Assembly: GCA_964598485.1 (NCBI GenBank)
Contig: CAZRCD010000001.1
Span: 558,001 to 622,000 of the forward strand
Origin: SOJA01 sp964598485
GTDB taxonomy: Archaea; Thermoproteota; Bathyarchaeia; Bathyarchaeales; Bathycorpusculaceae
Direction of reading: 5' to 3'
DNA: 64,000 nucleotides
The translations under genes were made by a program, and so were the position numbers. How positions within the stretch are numbered: position 1 is the stretch's first letter; each line of letters opens with the position of its first letter. This document shows positions 35,481-44,232 of the stretch, in pieces. The notes under the pieces were generated by a model. It did no database searches. It had not been told where the DNA came from and worked only from the letters and a program-made list of their open reading frames with translations.

Positions 35481-37297
35481 AAGCCTATTTTTCTGCTCTA
35501 ATAGATAAATCCGTTCCTTCAGAAAACTCTAAATTGGCTAAGAATCTAATCAAAGACTTAAAGAAAACCCTGAAGACACCTAAATCAAGTATAAATTTCA
35601 AGGAACACAACGCATTCATCTTTTTGGCTGCAGACAAACCCTTAGAAAAGCCATTTGGCCCTGATATCCTAAAGGAAATCCAGAGCAGAATCCATCTTCG
35701 CCTTCAAGAATATTATATTAAAAACAAATCTAAACTCCAAAAACATCTAAAAGGCAAACGGGAACTGAAGGAAACATCGCAGATCGTGAAAAACTTCCTG
35801 AAGGAGATAGATCCCAAGCTTGAAAAAGTATTCGATCTTCGACTAAAAAAATTAATTTCAGAGTTGCCAACCAAATTTTGTGAACTTCAGACCAATAGTA
35901 TGACGGCCATTTGGAATTTAAACGAAGAGCAGAAAGTCCAGTTCTACCTTTCAGGATGGACATCTCCAGTTTTCAAAGTATCAGAGGTCAAGCAAGATGT
36001 TAATTTGGAAGTGATGGTTGATAGGCTAGCATTTCTCAACTTCTTTTGCATATTTCTAGAGCCTACATTAATTCGTCTGCGCGAAATGAATAAAGTGTTG
36101 GAAAGATTGAAGTTAGGTCTTCACGGAACACATTATAGAAGCAGCAACTCTGAGATGCAAACCAAACTTGAAATGTTCCTGCGGATCCTCGCAGCAAAAC
36201 TTAGTTCACTCCAAAACATGGACAAAACCATCTTTAACATCTTCAAGTTATTCAATGAGCCTCAAGCCTTCTTCAATAAGCATAATGTCATAGAACTTTC
36301 GGAAGACCTTAGGACGGCAGTTAGACAGATCTCCTGGAAAATAAATCAAGGCAAAAATCTTTTGATTGAGGTTCAAGAAAGTCTGGAAGCGTGCCAGATA
36401 AACCTTAAAGATTATCTGGATGAAACAAAGAATGGGGTGAAAACCACCGAATCCATGGATGAATTTAAACTTGCTCTGCTGACTGTGGCTGAATTGAGTT
36501 CTGACTTGTTTATTGAAGCAGAACTTTTGAAGCTGTGGTTGGACTTTTTTGGCTCAGATCTTCCATTTTTCACATTCCAATCCAGCCTCTTCAACCTCCA
36601 AACTCCACAAGCCTTTGAAACTTCCACTGAATACATCATCTCAGTTCGGGGCTTAGTTAAGAACTATAGTTTAGGACAAACTACAGTTTATGCCCTTAGA
36701 GGAGTAGACCTTGATATTAAAGATGGCGAATTTGTGGCAATAGTTGGCAATTCTGGAGCTGGAAAAACTACTCTTCTGAATTGCTTGGCGGGATTAGATG
36801 AACCAGATTATGGGGTTGTTCTTTTCAAAGGAAAAGACCTCCATCATTCAAACGATTCAGAAAAATCGAGGGCCAGGTTGTTAGAGATGGGGTTCATCTT
36901 CCAAAGTTATGCGTTAATACCACACTTCGACGCTCGTGAGAACGTAGCTCTACCTGCTGATCTCGCAGGGTTTAGCAAGGGCTTGAAAAACAGAATAGAA
37001 GAACTCCTTGACGGCGTTGGAATTAGCAAACAAGCTAAACAGTACCCAGCCCAACTGAGCGGAGGACAATTGCAACGTGTAGCTATAGCGCGGGCATTGA
37101 CGAACCGACCTAAAGTCTTATTTGCGGATGAACCCACAGGCGACTTGGATTCGAAAACTGGAAAGCAAGTGATGGAATTAATTAAAAAATTTCATGAAGA
37201 AACTAAAACCACGATAATAATCATTACCCACGAACATGATATCGCTGGTTATGCCCAAAGGCAGATTAAAATAGAAGACGGGGTAATTGAAAGCTAA
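35477..37297 (+). CDS. ABC ATPase fused to a 400-residue N-terminal helical domain
   Basis: A 606-residue protein. The C-terminal third is a second MacB/LolD-type ATPase: Walker A GNSGAGKTT (about 424-432), signature LSGGQLQRVAIARAL (about 525-539) and Walker B VLFADEPTGDLDS. The first 390 residues are a long charged helical domain, with no family I recognise, ending in a loop before YIISVRGLVKNYSLG. TTG at 35477 is chosen because AGGAGG lies ten bases upstream and the TTGA couples it to the previous gene; the longer frame from 35381 would overlap the first ATPase by 100 bases. The N-terminal part may sense cargo or regulate the pump. Confidence 0.82.
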   Translation: MKAYFSALIDKSVPSENSKLAKNLIKDLKKTLKTPKSSINFKEHNAFIFLAADKPLEKPFGPDILKEIQSRIHLRLQEYYIKNKSKLQKHLKGKRELKETSQIVKNFLKEIDPKLEKVFDLRLKKLISELPTKFCELQTNSMTAIWNLNEEQKVQFYLSGWTSPVFKVSEVKQDVNLEVMVDRLAFLNFFCIFLEPTLIRLREMNKVLERLKLGLHGTHYRSSNSEMQTKLEMFLRILAAKLSSLQNMDKTIFNIFKLFNEPQAFFNKHNVIELSEDLRTAVRQISWKINQGKNLLIEVQESLEACQINLKDYLDETKNGVKTTESMDEFKLALLTVAELSSDLFIEAELLKLWLDFFGSDLPFFTFQSSLFNLQTPQAFETSTEYIISVRGLVKNYSLGQTTVYALRGVDLDIKDGEFVAIVGNSGAGKTTLLNCLAGLDEPDYGVVLFKGKDLHHSNDSEKSRARLLEMGFIFQSYALIPHFDARENVALPADLAGFSKGLKNRIEELLDGVGISKQAKQYPAQLSGGQLQRVAIARALTNRPKVLFADEPTGDLDSKTGKQVMELIKKFHEETKTTIIIITHEHDIAGYAQRQIKIEDGVIES

Positions 37298-37299
37298 AC

Positions 37300-37346
37300 C
37301 TAGGCGCCAGCTAAGCCTAGTGCACTTTCAGTGTGCATCTACTTTC
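37300..37346 (+). terminator. hairpins after the ABC operon
   Basis: CTAGGC (37300-37305) pairs with GCCTAG (37315-37320) around a nine-base loop, followed by a second hairpin TGCAC...GTGCA and ATCTACTTTCTAGG. Placed just after the stop codon of the last ABC gene, it is a plausible 3'-end structure; archaeal termination mostly needs only a T-run. Confidence 0.35.
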
Positions 37347-37606
37347 TAGGTCTTTAACCTTTTTCTACGTACAGGTGTTTAAGCCCAAGTGCGCGCGAAT
37401 TAAATTCCTTGAACAGATGTATTGAGATAAACAAGATAGCTTCCTACAAGGCCGACGTCAAGATAGCGTTCATCGCTGAAAGACCGTGAATTTAAACAAA
37501 GAGTCGACACCGTTTTTTGTTGGCGCGTGAAGGCTGGAATCTGGTTAAAGAATTGTCTAACGACCAGTTCGTGTTGGAGAAAAGCTTCAACTGAAGTTGT
37601 GTTTAT
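37347..37606. other. short region with a possible coding relic
   Basis: A frame near 37527-37590 reads EGWNLVKELSNDQFVLEKSF then a stop, without a start: probably the tail of a lost gene. A GCGCGCG tract is at 37391-37397. Confidence 0.35.
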
Positions 37607-38410
37607 CTATTTGATAGTTGTTTTTATCCATCTTTGTATCTGTTTCGCGTTGAGACTTGGATTGTAAAGTTGTATGGAGTCACGGTATTTTGGTAGTTCT
37701 GTTATGGTCGTTAGTGTGAACGTAAGTTTGAATCTTTTGACTAAGTCATAAAAAGTGTCTATGTCAAGACTTTCTTTAATGATGTATTTGCTTGGGTTTG
37801 GGTCCAGTAGGGCGATTATGTCTGCTCTGTCTTTTGTTATTTTTCCGCGGAGTCTTTCCACTTTTGCTGGCTCAATTGTTGTTCCCTTGGTTTTTAGATC
37901 GTAGGCTCTGTCTCTTGCAGCCTTTATTTTGTATAGGAGCAGGAGAGGTTTGGGTGGGATGTAGGATATGGCGTCTTCTTCTAGTGTGACTTTTCTTTGA
38001 TTTTGGCCCTCAGCGGTTAGTGAATATGGTAATTGCTTGTTTGAGTCTTCGTGGAAGCTGCCGGGTTTGGGGTCTTCGAATGTGCATGCGTCGATTTCCA
38101 TGTAACCTATGATTTTGCCGTTTTGGGTTACTGGTTTTCTGGATGTAACTTCTAGTCCCAGCGGGTCTTTTGGTATGAACTCGTATTCGTGTGTTCTTTC
38201 GTATCGTTCAATTATGTCTATGAAGCGTCCTTGGTGGCTGGGGCCTACTATGTCGATGTCTATTGAGCCGAAGTAGGAGTTGTAGAAGTAAACTGCCCAT
38301 CCGCCTATTATGGTGGGTATTGGTCCAAAAAGGGAGAACCATTTCAAAAGGGATATGAGTTCATTGTAGGAGTCTTCTATTAGAATTTCAAGTTGTTTTC
38401 TGTTGTTCAT
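37607..38410 (-). CDS. nucleotidyltransferase-fold toxin-like protein (AbiE-like pair 1)
   Basis: A 267-residue protein with a nucleotidyltransferase core. IIGGWAVYFYNSYFGSIDID (35-54) shows the GG (36-37), and D51 and D53 are the metal ligands; MEIDACTF gives a likely third acidic residue. C-terminal part is helical. Proteins of this sort act as toxins of type IV toxin-antitoxin or abortive-infection systems by transferring nucleotides to RNA or protein. Its start overlaps the end of the upstream HTH gene by 23 bases. G/T-rich plus strand here makes the protein rich in T, P, K. Confidence 0.72.
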   Translation of the reverse strand: MNNRKQLEILIEDSYNELISLLKWFSLFGPIPTIIGGWAVYFYNSYFGSIDIDIVGPSHQGRFIDIIERYERTHEYEFIPKDPLGLEVTSRKPVTQNGKIIGYMEIDACTFEDPKPGSFHEDSNKQLPYSLTAEGQNQRKVTLEEDAISYIPPKPLLLLYKIKAARDRAYDLKTKGTTIEPAKVERLRGKITKDRADIIALLDPNPSKYIIKESLDIDTFYDLVKRFKLTFTLTTITELPKYRDSIQLYNPSLNAKQIQRWIKTTIK

Positions 38411-39029
38411 TTCTTGTCATCTCGTAAAGTTTTGTGGCTGCGTCTCTGCCTGCGGAGCCTAGACAGAAGAGGTCTATGACTGTTTGTATTGGGTCGACTG
38501 TGTTGAAATTGTTTATGTTTTTTGTGTTTTTTAGGATGTCTGGATAGTCTGGGCTGAGTATTTCTATGGTGATGGGGCCGCGTCCTTTGGGGAGTAGTTG
38601 GTTTAATTGTTTTGGGTTGTTTGTGTATGTGTGGATTGTTGGAAAAGTTATGTAGTAGGCTAGGTAGCGGCTTAGACCTGAAAACGCTGTTAAGGCGTAG
38701 TCCAGCTGGGCTTTTAGACAGTTTTCTCGTAGGTTCTTTTCTGCATTTGCTATTTCTGTGAGTTCGAGTCGAACGGTTGCCTTGATAAGGCGTTGAAGAG
38801 GGCGGTGCCAAGATAGGAGGTCAAGAAGTGCGTATGGGTCTTCAAGTTCGATTCTTCGCCATTTGCCCTTTTTTGTTATGCCTGCTTCGTAAAGGGAGTT
38901 AATTACTTTATTTATCCAGCCTATTGATATTTCGAGGTCTCTGTGGATTTGACGCTGATAAGTAATAGGGTTTTCCAGCAAATATTTAGCGATACGGAAA
39001 GATTGAGGAGACGACAGTTTCACAGACAA
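38388..39029 (-). CDS. winged-helix antitoxin-like protein (AbiEi-like, pair 1)
   Basis: A 213-residue protein. The N-terminal 65 residues form a winged helix (RIAKYLLENPITYQRQIHRD, GWINKVINSLYEAG). The C-terminal part ends in DPIQTVIDLFCLGSAGRDAATKLYE, which matches the end of AbiEi-type antitoxins (VxPIQxxxDLxxxxxRG pattern). It overlaps the nucleotidyltransferase gene and would neutralise it and repress the operon. Naming as AbiEi is by motif and context. Confidence 0.7.
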   Translation of the reverse strand: MSVKLSSPQSFRIAKYLLENPITYQRQIHRDLEISIGWINKVINSLYEAGITKKGKWRRIELEDPYALLDLLSWHRPLQRLIKATVRLELTEIANAEKNLRENCLKAQLDYALTAFSGLSRYLAYYITFPTIHTYTNNPKQLNQLLPKGRGPITIEILSPDYPDILKNTKNINNFNTVDPIQTVIDLFCLGSAGRDAATKLYEMTRNEQQKTT

Positions 39030-39242
39030 TGTTATTTCACAAATATTCTTGTAAAGCCAGAGTGATATTTAAAAGTTCGGTAAATAACGAACAGTTCGGT
39101 AAGTAGCGAACTTTCTTAACGCTCTTTTATAGTTGTTAAAGCAGTTACCTAAAAGTTGGCATGTTGTATTAAAAATTTTGAAAGGTTTCTAGGTTGTTTG
39201 GTTGGTTTTTGTTGTTGTGGTTATCTCTAGGTAATTAGCAAC

Positions 39243-39502
39243 AGTTTTTTATTCATAGTATGAGTGAGCCGTTTAGTGAAGAGGATATTGAAGATGAGGT
39301 TATGCATAACTGGCTGGATCATTTTAAGGTGCGGTTTCATCAGCTTCATGCTTCTGGACACATGAACAGACAACAATTAACGGGTTTAGTCAATTATGTC
39401 AAGCCGAAGAGAATTTTTCCAATACATACGGAAAACCAGCATTTGTTCAAGAAGCGGTAATGTTCAGACGATTAAATACGGAAAAGAATACACGTTATGT
39501 AA
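39243..39502 (+). pseudogene. duplicated C-terminal fragment of the RNase J-like gene
   Basis: This segment encodes the last 85 or so residues of the gene at 29201, from MSEPFSEEDIEDEVMHNWLD onward, with only a few changes (for example M to V). A frameshift at about 39460 (KKR then stop) is followed by the rest (NVQTIKYGKEYTL) in another frame. No upstream part is present. A fragment of a paralogue of the gene at 29201 or a partial duplication, now dead. Confidence 0.85.
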
Positions 39503-39600
39503 GTTCTAGGTCACAAAAACGTAAAGGACACATTACGCTACACGCAACTAGTTAATCTAGGCGAAGATGAATACATTTCAAAAGTGGCTAGAACCGACGA
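39503..39600 (+). pseudogene. tyrosine integrase C-terminal relic
   Basis: The frame reads VLGHKNVKDTLRYTQLVNLG then EDEYISKVAR, which is the catalytic-tyrosine region (LGHKN...Y..L) of archaeal XerC/D-like integrases. It begins exactly where the duplicated RNase J fragment ends and stops at the boundary motif at 39602, leaving about 32 codons. The integrase is dead. Confidence 0.8.
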
Positions 39601-39601
39601 C

Positions 39602-39634
39602 TGGTGGAGATATTCCCCGCCAATCCCTTTTTTG
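39602..39634 (+). repeat. boundary motif copy e
   Basis: TGGTGGAGATATTCCCCGCC then AATCCCTTTTTTG. It cuts off the integrase relic at 39503-39600, which is the strongest sign that the motif marks an element end. Confidence 0.65.
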
Positions 39635-39685
39635 TTTATTCATGTGGAGTAGAGATGAAGCTTTTTTGTGTGTGACAAAATAGTG

Positions 39686-40630
39686 TTAGGTTAGTGTGGT
39701 TAGAGCCCATTGGATGGAAGGATGCTCTTTTATTTTTTCGTGGATGATTCCTTTTTCGTCGATTAGTTCTGGTTCAAATGTTTTAAGTTCATAGAATTGG
39801 TCGATGGCCTTGATTTCGTTTTTTGTCAGATTTGCTATTATTGATTTGCTGAATTTTGTGGTTTGTTTCCTCATCTCGTTGAAGTCAAATCTTAAAAATC
39901 TCTCTGCGTGTAGTAGGTTCCTTAGGCTTGAGTCTATGGGAATTTTATTAATTGTTTCCTCGATTTTGATGTCCTGAAGCTTTGGTCTTCCACGCATTAA
40001 GCTGTCGATTATGGCGCATTTTCGGAATACTGTGGGTTTCATGTTCATTTTGGTTATTTGATAAATGTCGAAGAGGTCTCTTGGGGTTTTTCGGTAGAGA
40101 AGGGCACACCATTTGTTTGCGAGGAGTTCCTCTTTCATCGGGGTCTTTATTGGGAAGGTTTCTTGGGTGCCTATGTGTTTGAAGCTTGCTAACATGTCTG
40201 TTTTGAGGATTGGATATCTTCTCATGTATCCTATCTCGATGTTGTAGTTGTCCTTTAAGCCTTGAGTGTTTGTGTATCGCACGGTGATTCTGGCCAAGGG
40301 GTAACTTGGGCTTATGGCGAGGTTGGATTCTTTGTATTCTTGTCTGTAGAGCAGGGCTTTTATTTTCTCATCGATTTCGTTTCTTACTTCTCCCCAGTCT
40401 TTTTTGTCTAGGTGGCGGTAGTTTAAGTCTAGATCGATGGAGAGGCGTAGGATTTCCTTGGAGTAGATGAAGGTGAGAGCGGTTCCTCCGTAGAGGGATA
40501 GACGATCTTTAAGGAATTTTACAGCTGAGATGTCTTCGAGTAGGTCGGAGATTCTGCAGACCTTCTCTATCTGTCGAACGTTGAATCCGTGTCTTCTTGC
40601 GAGCTCCTCGAAGTTGTATTCTCTTTTCAT
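39686..40630 (-). CDS. AbiEii-like nucleotidyltransferase toxin (pair 2)
   Basis: A 314-residue toxin-like nucleotidyltransferase. The core motif LSLYGGTALTFIYSKEILRL (45-64) gives GGT at 48-50 and is followed by SIDLDLN with D66 and D68. A third acidic residue lies in NIEIGY. AbiEii (type IV toxin) proteins have exactly this GS/T...DxD pattern and act with AbiEi to abort phage infection. Its start directly abuts the stop of the AbiEi-like gene upstream, so both are on one transcript. Confidence 0.85.
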   Translation of the reverse strand: MKREYNFEELARRHGFNVRQIEKVCRISDLLEDISAVKFLKDRLSLYGGTALTFIYSKEILRLSIDLDLNYRHLDKKDWGEVRNEIDEKIKALLYRQEYKESNLAISPSYPLARITVRYTNTQGLKDNYNIEIGYMRRYPILKTDMLASFKHIGTQETFPIKTPMKEELLANKWCALLYRKTPRDLFDIYQITKMNMKPTVFRKCAIIDSLMRGRPKLQDIKIEETINKIPIDSSLRNLLHAERFLRFDFNEMRKQTTKFSKSIIANLTKNEIKAIDQFYELKTFEPELIDEKGIIHEKIKEHPSIQWALTTLT

Positions 40631-41446
40631 TCAGATACCCCTCAATATTTCCTCGAAGTCCCTTGAGAGGTAGAGCTTCCACCTTTTGTTGAGGGGCCCT
40701 TTCTCTCGGGATATTAGGTACCGGGGCGGTCCTGTTATTTGCTTCTCTATTTCGTTTAACAGGTGTTCGTTTAGATGTTCATAGAAAGGTGAACGTTTTT
40801 TTAAGAGTTCGAGGATGTAGCCAACTCGCCTGAATAGGATGTCCCTTTCATATTTATGGAGAAGGCTTACGAGTTTTTCGAAGTCGAGGCCCCTGAATCC
40901 CTCTAGGCTTTTGAGGCATTCTTCCCAACCTCCGGCATACTGCACCCTATCGATACATTCGAGAAACGTTTTCTCTTTGCTGCTGATCCTCAAGAGGTTT
41001 TCTTGATACCTTTTTTCTTCTACCTCCAGATCTGTGTCTTCTACAAACACGGGTCTAAACCGGAGGCGTTTATACTGGAAAGAGTTGAATCTATCCTTCA
41101 TTTTGATGCATATGTATGCTTCATTATAGAAGGAGTGGGCATCGCCATAAAATTCTAGGGCGGTGTGAAAACCTAAGTAGTAGTCGTTTCTGATCTTAGA
41201 AGCGATCAGAAGCTTGTCCACGACGTGGGTTTCCGGTTTTTCAATGGGTGATAGAACGATGTATAATCCTCTTCGCACTCTGTGAAGTTTCCTTTTTTTA
41301 ATCAGTCTATATACATACTTGCGGTAAATGTATCTGCGGCTCGGGGCCGCCTCGATAATGCTCTTAGCTTTTTCCACGATCTCATCGAAACTTACAACTT
41401 TCATTGAAAGAAGAGCTGAGTAGAGCTCTTCAGTTTTCGTGACCAA
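40631..41446 (-). CDS. AbiEi-like antitoxin (pair 2)
   Basis: A 271-residue protein with an N-terminal winged helix (IYRKYVYRLIKKRKLHRVRR and GLYIV) and a C-terminal domain containing FLECIDRVQYAGGWEECLKS, typical of AbiEi antitoxins. It is first in a two-gene operon with the AbiEii-like toxin. It should bind its own promoter and prevent toxin action. Confidence 0.82.
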   Translation of the reverse strand: MVTKTEELYSALLSMKVVSFDEIVEKAKSIIEAAPSRRYIYRKYVYRLIKKRKLHRVRRGLYIVLSPIEKPETHVVDKLLIASKIRNDYYLGFHTALEFYGDAHSFYNEAYICIKMKDRFNSFQYKRLRFRPVFVEDTDLEVEEKRYQENLLRISSKEKTFLECIDRVQYAGGWEECLKSLEGFRGLDFEKLVSLLHKYERDILFRRVGYILELLKKRSPFYEHLNEHLLNEIEKQITGPPRYLISREKGPLNKRWKLYLSRDFEEILRGI

Positions 41447-41622
41447 CTTCTTTTCACCATTTGAAAGCAGTTACCCATTTTATGGCATACTGCTTTAAAT
41501 ATTTAAAAATTGTTACATTCAGAGATTTGTAAAAAAAAGAATGCTGTTATCCAAAAATTGGCATACTACATTAAAAACTAAAAAATCTCTTTTATTCCTA
41601 TGTCAATATCACGGTTTTTCTT

Positions 41623-42016
41623 CTGCTTCTGTGTCTTCTAGGTCTATTTCAGCTATCCAAAGTTCCGTGCAGTTGGAGCATAATCCTAAGATTCCACTCT
41701 ATTATTATAAGGATATATCATACTAAGTAATTACAAAAACATTTATGTTTTGCTTTTTCTGGTTCTGTTAACTTGAAGGGATTTGAATGATTAAAGTTTT
41801 GCCATGTTAACCAAAGGGATTTTTTAAAAGATGCACTAATCTTTTGCACAAACAAAAAAAGGTGGAATGTGAAGTGTTTTTACTTTATCTTACTATCTCA
41901 ATAGCGCGCGCACAGCCCCGAAAAGGAACAAGCTGGAAATAAAAATTGACTTTTTATGCGAGTGTCCTGATTTGCCTAGTCAAATAAGCTCTAAACGCTG
42001 GTGATGTCTCCCGCAT
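41623..42016 (+). repeat. about 390-bp direct repeat, copy 2
   Basis: Second copy of the 20944-21337 repeat, offset 20679 bases, without net insertions or deletions. It includes the same coding tail (QLEHNPKIPLYYYKDISY, then stop), the same GCGCGCGC tract (41904) and the same right end at the boundary motif. Confidence 0.9.
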
Positions 42017-42034
42017 TTCCCTTCTTTTTTTTTA
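42000..42034 (+). repeat. boundary motif copy f
   Basis: GGTGATGTCTCCCGCATTTC, then CCTTCTTTTTTTTTATG. It is the right end of the second long repeat and the canonical version of copy c. Confidence 0.6.
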
Positions 42035-42108
42035 TGTGGCACCCATAGATGCGTGCTAGGCTGGCTATTTCAGTTATCTTGCAGATAACAAAGTCGCAGA
42101 TTGATAAA

Positions 42109-43266
42109 CTAGGTTCTGGTTGGATCTATTGACAAGAAGTAGAAGACTATGGCTGCAACGATACCTAGTGCTCCAAGAGCACCTCCCATGATCCTGTAAT
42201 TATACAAAACAAGAATCGATCCTCCTAGTCCCGCCCCCAGAGCAGAACCAAGACTTTGAGCCGCTGAGGTTATCGACATCATTGTTCCACGGAATTTTGG
42301 AACTTGTTCAAGAGTCAGACTATTTGATGCTGAAGCCCCCATACCGCAGAACCAAGCCCCTAGGAAAAACAATGCCAAAGAAAGCCATAGATTGGGCAGA
42401 TAAGCGAAGGAGATTGCGAATATACCTCCCATGAGAGCAGTTAAGACCGTTGAAGGTTTCCTTCCAAACCTGCTCACAAATTGACCGCAAACTAAGCTAC
42501 CCAGAGTATAAAACAAAGCTGCTCCTAGCATTACCAAGGATGCAAAACCTCTTGATACTGAGAACTGTTCCCTGAAAAACGATATTCCATAAAGCAGAAT
42601 TACCATAAATGCAATCGAGCGAAGTATATTACCAACTAAACATGCGGTGGCAGATCTGTTTGATAAAACCTCCTTAAAACTTCCCAGATAAACCCTTTTG
42701 CTCATCGCAGGTTGGTGTCTACGTGATGCGAATGGCAGACCAATAAAAGCCAACAAGAGGCTAGCAAGTGAAACAGGTAGCACAAATCCTAAGAGAACGA
42801 AGCGCCAGGTTCCAAGATCTGCGATGAAACCGATGACTGGCCCTCCAATAACGTATGATAGAGCTCCACTGGCGACGATCCAGCCGATTGCATTTGTCCT
42901 TTTTTCTAAAGGCAGATACTCTCCAATCAGTGTAATAGCCATTGGCGTAACCATAGCTGTTCCTATCCCACTCAGAGAATAGGACATAAGCATCAAGTTG
43001 AAATTTGAAGCTAAGAAACATCCTAATGCAGAGATTGCAACGGACAACAGACCTGTCATCAGTAATGTTTTATGGCTAAACCGAACACTTAGAACACCCA
43101 TGAATAATGCAAAGATGACAGCAACAACGTAAAAAGGAGTGTTTATCTGCCCCATGACGCCAACAGAAACTTCGAATGTCAATGCAATATCGATCAAAAG
43201 TAATCCTGTTAGAACTCCCAACGGCCCCGTTGCAAAGTAAGAGAAGGCAAGTGAGGGGAGAAACAA
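42109..43266 (-). CDS. major facilitator superfamily transporter
   Basis: A 385-residue, 12-span membrane transporter. The loop between spans 2 and 3 (GVLSVRFSHKTLLMTGLLS) and its counterpart in the second half (GQFVSRFGRKPSTVLTALMG) are the MFS signature. Spans are evenly spaced and no soluble domain is present. Drug:H+ antiporter type (DHA1/AraJ-like) is likely. The start is a TTG with AAGG just before; no ATG is available in the frame. A neighbour of no obvious partner. Confidence 0.88.
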   Translation of the reverse strand: MFLPSLAFSYFATGPLGVLTGLLLIDIALTFEVSVGVMGQINTPFYVVAVIFALFMGVLSVRFSHKTLLMTGLLSVAISALGCFLASNFNLMLMSYSLSGIGTAMVTPMAITLIGEYLPLEKRTNAIGWIVASGALSYVIGGPVIGFIADLGTWRFVLLGFVLPVSLASLLLAFIGLPFASRRHQPAMSKRVYLGSFKEVLSNRSATACLVGNILRSIAFMVILLYGISFFREQFSVSRGFASLVMLGAALFYTLGSLVCGQFVSRFGRKPSTVLTALMGGIFAISFAYLPNLWLSLALFFLGAWFCGMGASASNSLTLEQVPKFRGTMMSITSAAQSLGSALGAGLGGSILVLYNYRIMGGALGALGIVAAIVFYFLSIDPTRT

Positions 43267-43686
43267 CCTTCCAGATGAACGCTTAGTGGCAGAAGGTAGA
43301 TTATCGCCTATGTTCTTTCACGACTCCTCCAAGTTCATACTTTTTAGAGTAAACTCCCCTGGGGTCAATGGTATTACTTCCATAGCCGATTGGAGTCTAT
43401 TCAATATTTAACATTTGTTTTGTGCACACGCGTCATCATGTAAAAAACAACAATGCAATCTCAAGTTTTCATTCTTACTTCAAGCCCAAAAAAGAGGAGC
43501 GCATCAATCCTGTGGAGACATCTCCCGCAAACCCATCTTTTTCTTTGCATTCTACGCGCAAGCGTGATATAGCTTGCGAAAGTGAGTTCTGTATTTTCGC
43601 ACTCTAAAGCTATCGAAGTTATTGCAATAAATATAAGTGTTAAAGCGATAGGAAGATAAGTTGAACCTGGAATGGTGAAGGTTTGA
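43267..43686. other. intergenic region containing boundary motif copy g
   Basis: No gene seen. The motif copy at 43511-43535 reads TGTGGAGACATCTCCCGCAA then ACCCATCTTTTTC. Upstream of it are AT-rich sequence and a TATTTAACATTTG element near 43405. A TATA-like AATAAATATAAG at 43627-43638 could serve the gene at 43687. Confidence 0.5.
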
Positions 43687-44196
43687 ATGCCTATTCGTAA
43701 TATGTGGAGTCTTGAACCTGGTGAATGCCTTACGGCTGAAAAGCTTGCGAAGATAGGTGAAGTATTTTTCCCATTACACGATGTGGGAGTTGACTTGCTC
43801 GTAGTCAAAGGAGATAAGCATGTCAAGCTTCAAGTTAAAGAGTCAAGATACTATCATCCCATGAAATGGAAGAGCGGACATATAGGGCACAGCTGGCATC
43901 AAATACGGAAAGAAAAACTATTGAAAGATGATGTAGATTTCTATGTTTTCTTGACGTATAAAGAAGACTTTGGCAAACACAAAATCCAAGGTTTTGAGAA
44001 CAAGTTCTTGATAGTTCCTAAAGAAGAGCTAAAGAAGAAAATAAAGTTCAAAGATGCTGGCAAAAAGAATGTTTACAGTTTCTACTTTCACTTTGAAAAT
44101 GAAAAAGTATGGGATGAAAGAGTGAAAAATGGACCCACAGACTACAGCCAGTTTCTTGATGTATGGAAACTAGTTGAAGACGCGCTGAGTTCTTAA
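43687..44196 (+). CDS. PD-(D/E)XK nuclease-like protein
   Basis: A 169-residue protein. E18/E25 and the pair D36-LLVVKGDKHVKLQVKE (36-52) give D36, Q49, K51 in the restriction-endonuclease order (D...(E/Q)xK). The remaining part is lysine-rich. Such small proteins occur as isolated nucleases in defence islands. No methylase is adjacent. Confidence 0.55.
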   Translation: MPIRNMWSLEPGECLTAEKLAKIGEVFFPLHDVGVDLLVVKGDKHVKLQVKESRYYHPMKWKSGHIGHSWHQIRKEKLLKDDVDFYVFLTYKEDFGKHKIQGFENKFLIVPKEELKKKIKFKDAGKKNVYSFYFHFENEKVWDERVKNGPTDYSQFLDVWKLVEDALSS

Positions 44197-44232
44197 CGGT
44201 CGCTTAGGATTAGGGAAGGAAGATGAGAGACC

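Noticed and set aside
41541..41726. 61-codon ORF at the left end of the second long repeat
   Set aside because: Its first half differs from the other repeat copy; only the tail is shared, so it is treated as a relic rather than a gene.
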